From positions 1,364,001 to 1,428,000 of the forward strand of contig OW818647.1 of assembly GCA_942492855.1 (NCBI GenBank): a DNA stretch of 64,000 nucleotides, given 5' to 3'. A model generated the notes under the pieces. That model did not search any database. It was given only the letters and a program-made list of their open reading frames with translations, and was not told the DNA's origin. The position numbers and the translations under genes are program-made. The stretch comes from G963677485 sp942492855. GTDB taxonomy: Bacteria > Armatimonadota > HRBIN16. Of the stretch, positions 62,482-64,000 are shown piece after piece. The first letter of the stretch is position 1. Every line of letters begins with the position of its first letter.

Positions 62482-63603
62482 CTACTTATCGAAGCTGGGC
62501 ACCTTCATCTGAACTCCGCCCTTTTCTGACGAGGCGTGTGCGATGATGCCAGGCACGGTGTAGGCCAAAGCCTCGTGGATGTCCACGGCGGGCTTGCGGT
62601 TGTTCACCAGCGCGTCGATGAACTCGTGGGTCAGGAACGGCTCTGCACCCTCATGGCCGCCACCCACACGCATGGGTTCTGGCAGCATTGTCTGCGCCCA
62701 GTTTGGCTGCTGATACTGCTCATATTCGGCCTCTGCACGGGCGAATCCCGCACTGTCCTGGCCCATCTTGTGGCTCGAACGCCGGATAATCGGGCCAAGC
62801 CCGTTCGCACTCGGTTCGAAGAAGCTCATCTTGCTGCCGTACCATTGCGCGCGTTCGCAGCCGCCAAACGCGCCGCGCCAGTTGATGGACACACGGAAGG
62901 CGTTGCCTTTGTTTGTTTTGAACATGGCGGTCTCATTCCAAAACTTGTTGTGGTAGGTGTTGCCCTCCATAATCGGGTCACCATCACCCCAGCCCACACT
63001 GGTCACTTCGGTCAGCCGCTCACCGGTCAAGCCCACCAGGAAGGAGGTGCAGTGAGTGGGGTAAAGCATGGGAGGAAGGCCCCATCGCCAGGTGTGGTTT
63101 CCCTTCTCGTCTTTCCATAGTTGATATTCCATACCGGCATGGTGGTATTCGGCTTCGGTATAGTAGATGTCGCCAAATTTCCCCTCCGCTAAAAACTTGC
63201 GGGCTGAGATCAAAGCAGGGTGATAATAACTGGTCTCGGCCATCATGTATGTCAAGCCGGTCTTCTTCTGAGCGGCGAAAAGCTGCTCCGCCTGAGCGAT
63301 GGAGATACACGCCGGCACCGCGGAGATGACGTGCTTGCCCGCCTTCATGCACGCCACGGAGTGCTTCACATGGTCCGGTGCGCCTGAGAATACCGCCACC
63401 GCATCGACGTCCTTATCTTTGATCAACTCCTCAAGCGAGGGATAAGACTTGTTGCATTTGTAGACTTCCATGAGGAACTTACGGCGGTCGTCACGCAGGT
63501 CGGATACCGCCTCCACGATGCAGTTTGGGTCGAGATGCCAATGGAACGCGGCTCCGAATCCGCCGCCGACGACGCCTATCCTGATTTTCTTCGATGAACT
63601 CAT
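62482..63603 (-). CDS. Gfo/Idh/MocA-family protein with altered catalytic motif
   Basis: A 373-aa protein. The Rossmann site GVVGGGFGAAFHW lies near residues 9-21. The place where most family members have EKP reads SAVPA (GKHVISAVPACIS), so the usual catalytic lysine is absent. The C-terminal substrate domain is otherwise of normal length, with WRWGLPPMLYPTHC and a tail ending VNNRKPAVDIHEAL. It may bind NAD(P) and a sugar without standard catalysis, or use another base. AGGAGA lies ahead of ATG 63603. It is the first gene of the minus-strand cluster, followed by the 102-bp element and the PHP gene. Confidence 0.85.
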   Translation of the reverse strand: MSSSKKIRIGVVGGGFGAAFHWHLDPNCIVEAVSDLRDDRRKFLMEVYKCNKSYPSLEELIKDKDVDAVAVFSGAPDHVKHSVACMKAGKHVISAVPACISIAQAEQLFAAQKKTGLTYMMAETSYYHPALISARKFLAEGKFGDIYYTEAEYHHAGMEYQLWKDEKGNHTWRWGLPPMLYPTHCTSFLVGLTGERLTEVTSVGWGDGDPIMEGNTYHNKFWNETAMFKTNKGNAFRVSINWRGAFGGCERAQWYGSKMSFFEPSANGLGPIIRRSSHKMGQDSAGFARAEAEYEQYQQPNWAQTMLPEPMRVGGGHEGAEPFLTHEFIDALVNNRKPAVDIHEALAYTVPGIIAHASSEKGGVQMKVPSFDK

Positions 63604-64000
63604 GACGATGTCTCTCCTATGCAGTGCTGCGAGTGCCACCGAGTGTGGTCACTGTAGATTTTGGTGCCTTCAAGCTAGACGTTACCGCGGTTTGTTCAGA
63701 ATGTCAATACCAGCGTTACTGACCAACAGTTTGAGGTTGGTATTCGGGTTTGTCCGGGGTGGGTTATATGACCGGCCCGGGTACCATGACCGGCCCGGTT
63801 TTCCCTTTCCGGGCCGGTCTTTCAGTAAGCTCTCGATACCACGGCGCACAGTGTGGAAGTCAGGCTATCCGCCAGACCGCGCCGGAGATGGGCTGCACGG
63901 CGATTGTGAGCGTGCTGAGAAACCGGCGCGGTCCAATTACGACTGGCGCGATCAAACACGACCGGTCCGGTTTTCCCTTTCCGGGCCGGTCTCTCAGTAA
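63604..64000. repeat. Gene-free window end with hairpin repeats
   Basis: Two hairpins of the type GACCGGCCCGG-TTTTCCCTTT-CCGGGCCGGTC occur (near 63797-63828 and 63958-63991), each with TTTCAGTAA or CTCTCAGTAA after it. An inverted pair GACCGCGCCGG / CCGGCGCGGTC lies at about 63876-63932. A related hairpin is at 4488-4513. A promoter for the sugar cluster should lie before 63604, but none is obvious. Confidence 0.65.

Overview
The window looks like a chromosomal segment of an uncultured, probably saprophytic Gram-negative-type bacterium, most likely Armatimonadota. The main clue is two DUF1559-type prepilin genes (5986-6915 and 23762-24508). Their leader reads FTLIELLVVIAIIAILAAILFPV followed by FAQAREKAK, a form I associate with that phylum. 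This is inference; no rRNA or ribosomal protein gene is present to settle it. I saw no phage, plasmid, transposase, CRISPR or tRNA genes.

Layout. 1-5.8 kb: the end of an AAA/DUF4143 ATPase, an ABC ATPase coupled to a YgjP-type metalloprotease, a GH36 alpha-galactosidase and a membrane protein. 6-14 kb: a prepilin-like protein, a secreted TIG-repeat/dockerin protein, two putative glycoside hydrolases and a URO-D-family protein. 14-21.3 kb: one giant secreted protein (2417 aa) with a zinc-phospholipase-C-like head and many Ig-like modules. 21.7-24.7 kb: a TPP-riboswitch operon of prepilin-like gene, thiamine pyrophosphokinase and a sodium:solute symporter, a plausible thiamine salvage unit. 25-33 kb: a PHP-like protein, a very GC-rich 1283-aa secreted glycosidase-like protein, a Gfo/Idh oxidoreductase and an orphan GspF-like mini-protein. 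33.6-38.6 kb: a hybrid histidine kinase and two coupled M48-like membrane proteins that lack HExxH. 39-49 kb: a tandem MBL-fold protein, a UvrD/AddA-like helicase, a beta-helix protein, a SurA-like isomerase and a GH4 glycosidase. 49.4-50.8 kb: a small AT-rich pocket with a BamE-like and a HEAT-repeat protein. 51-53 kb: a glycyl radical enzyme without a visible activase. 53.5-63.6 kb: a minus-strand run for sugar metabolism (Gfo/Idh, PHP, EamA exporter/importer, DUF5107-TPR, and two tandem paralogous GH-A/GH42-like enzymes).

The theme is breakdown and uptake of plant or microbial glycans by many scattered single enzymes, with no SusCD pairs or sugar ABC transporter in view. The longer intergenic gaps are filled with several families of short palindromic, MITE-like repeats. 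One family has four copies of about 240-500 bp. Another sits in a 524-bp block bounded by 27-bp perfect inverted repeats. A third is a 102-bp element with 17-bp perfect terminal inverted repeats. These non-autonomous elements and the riboswitch operon are the most unusual parts of the window.
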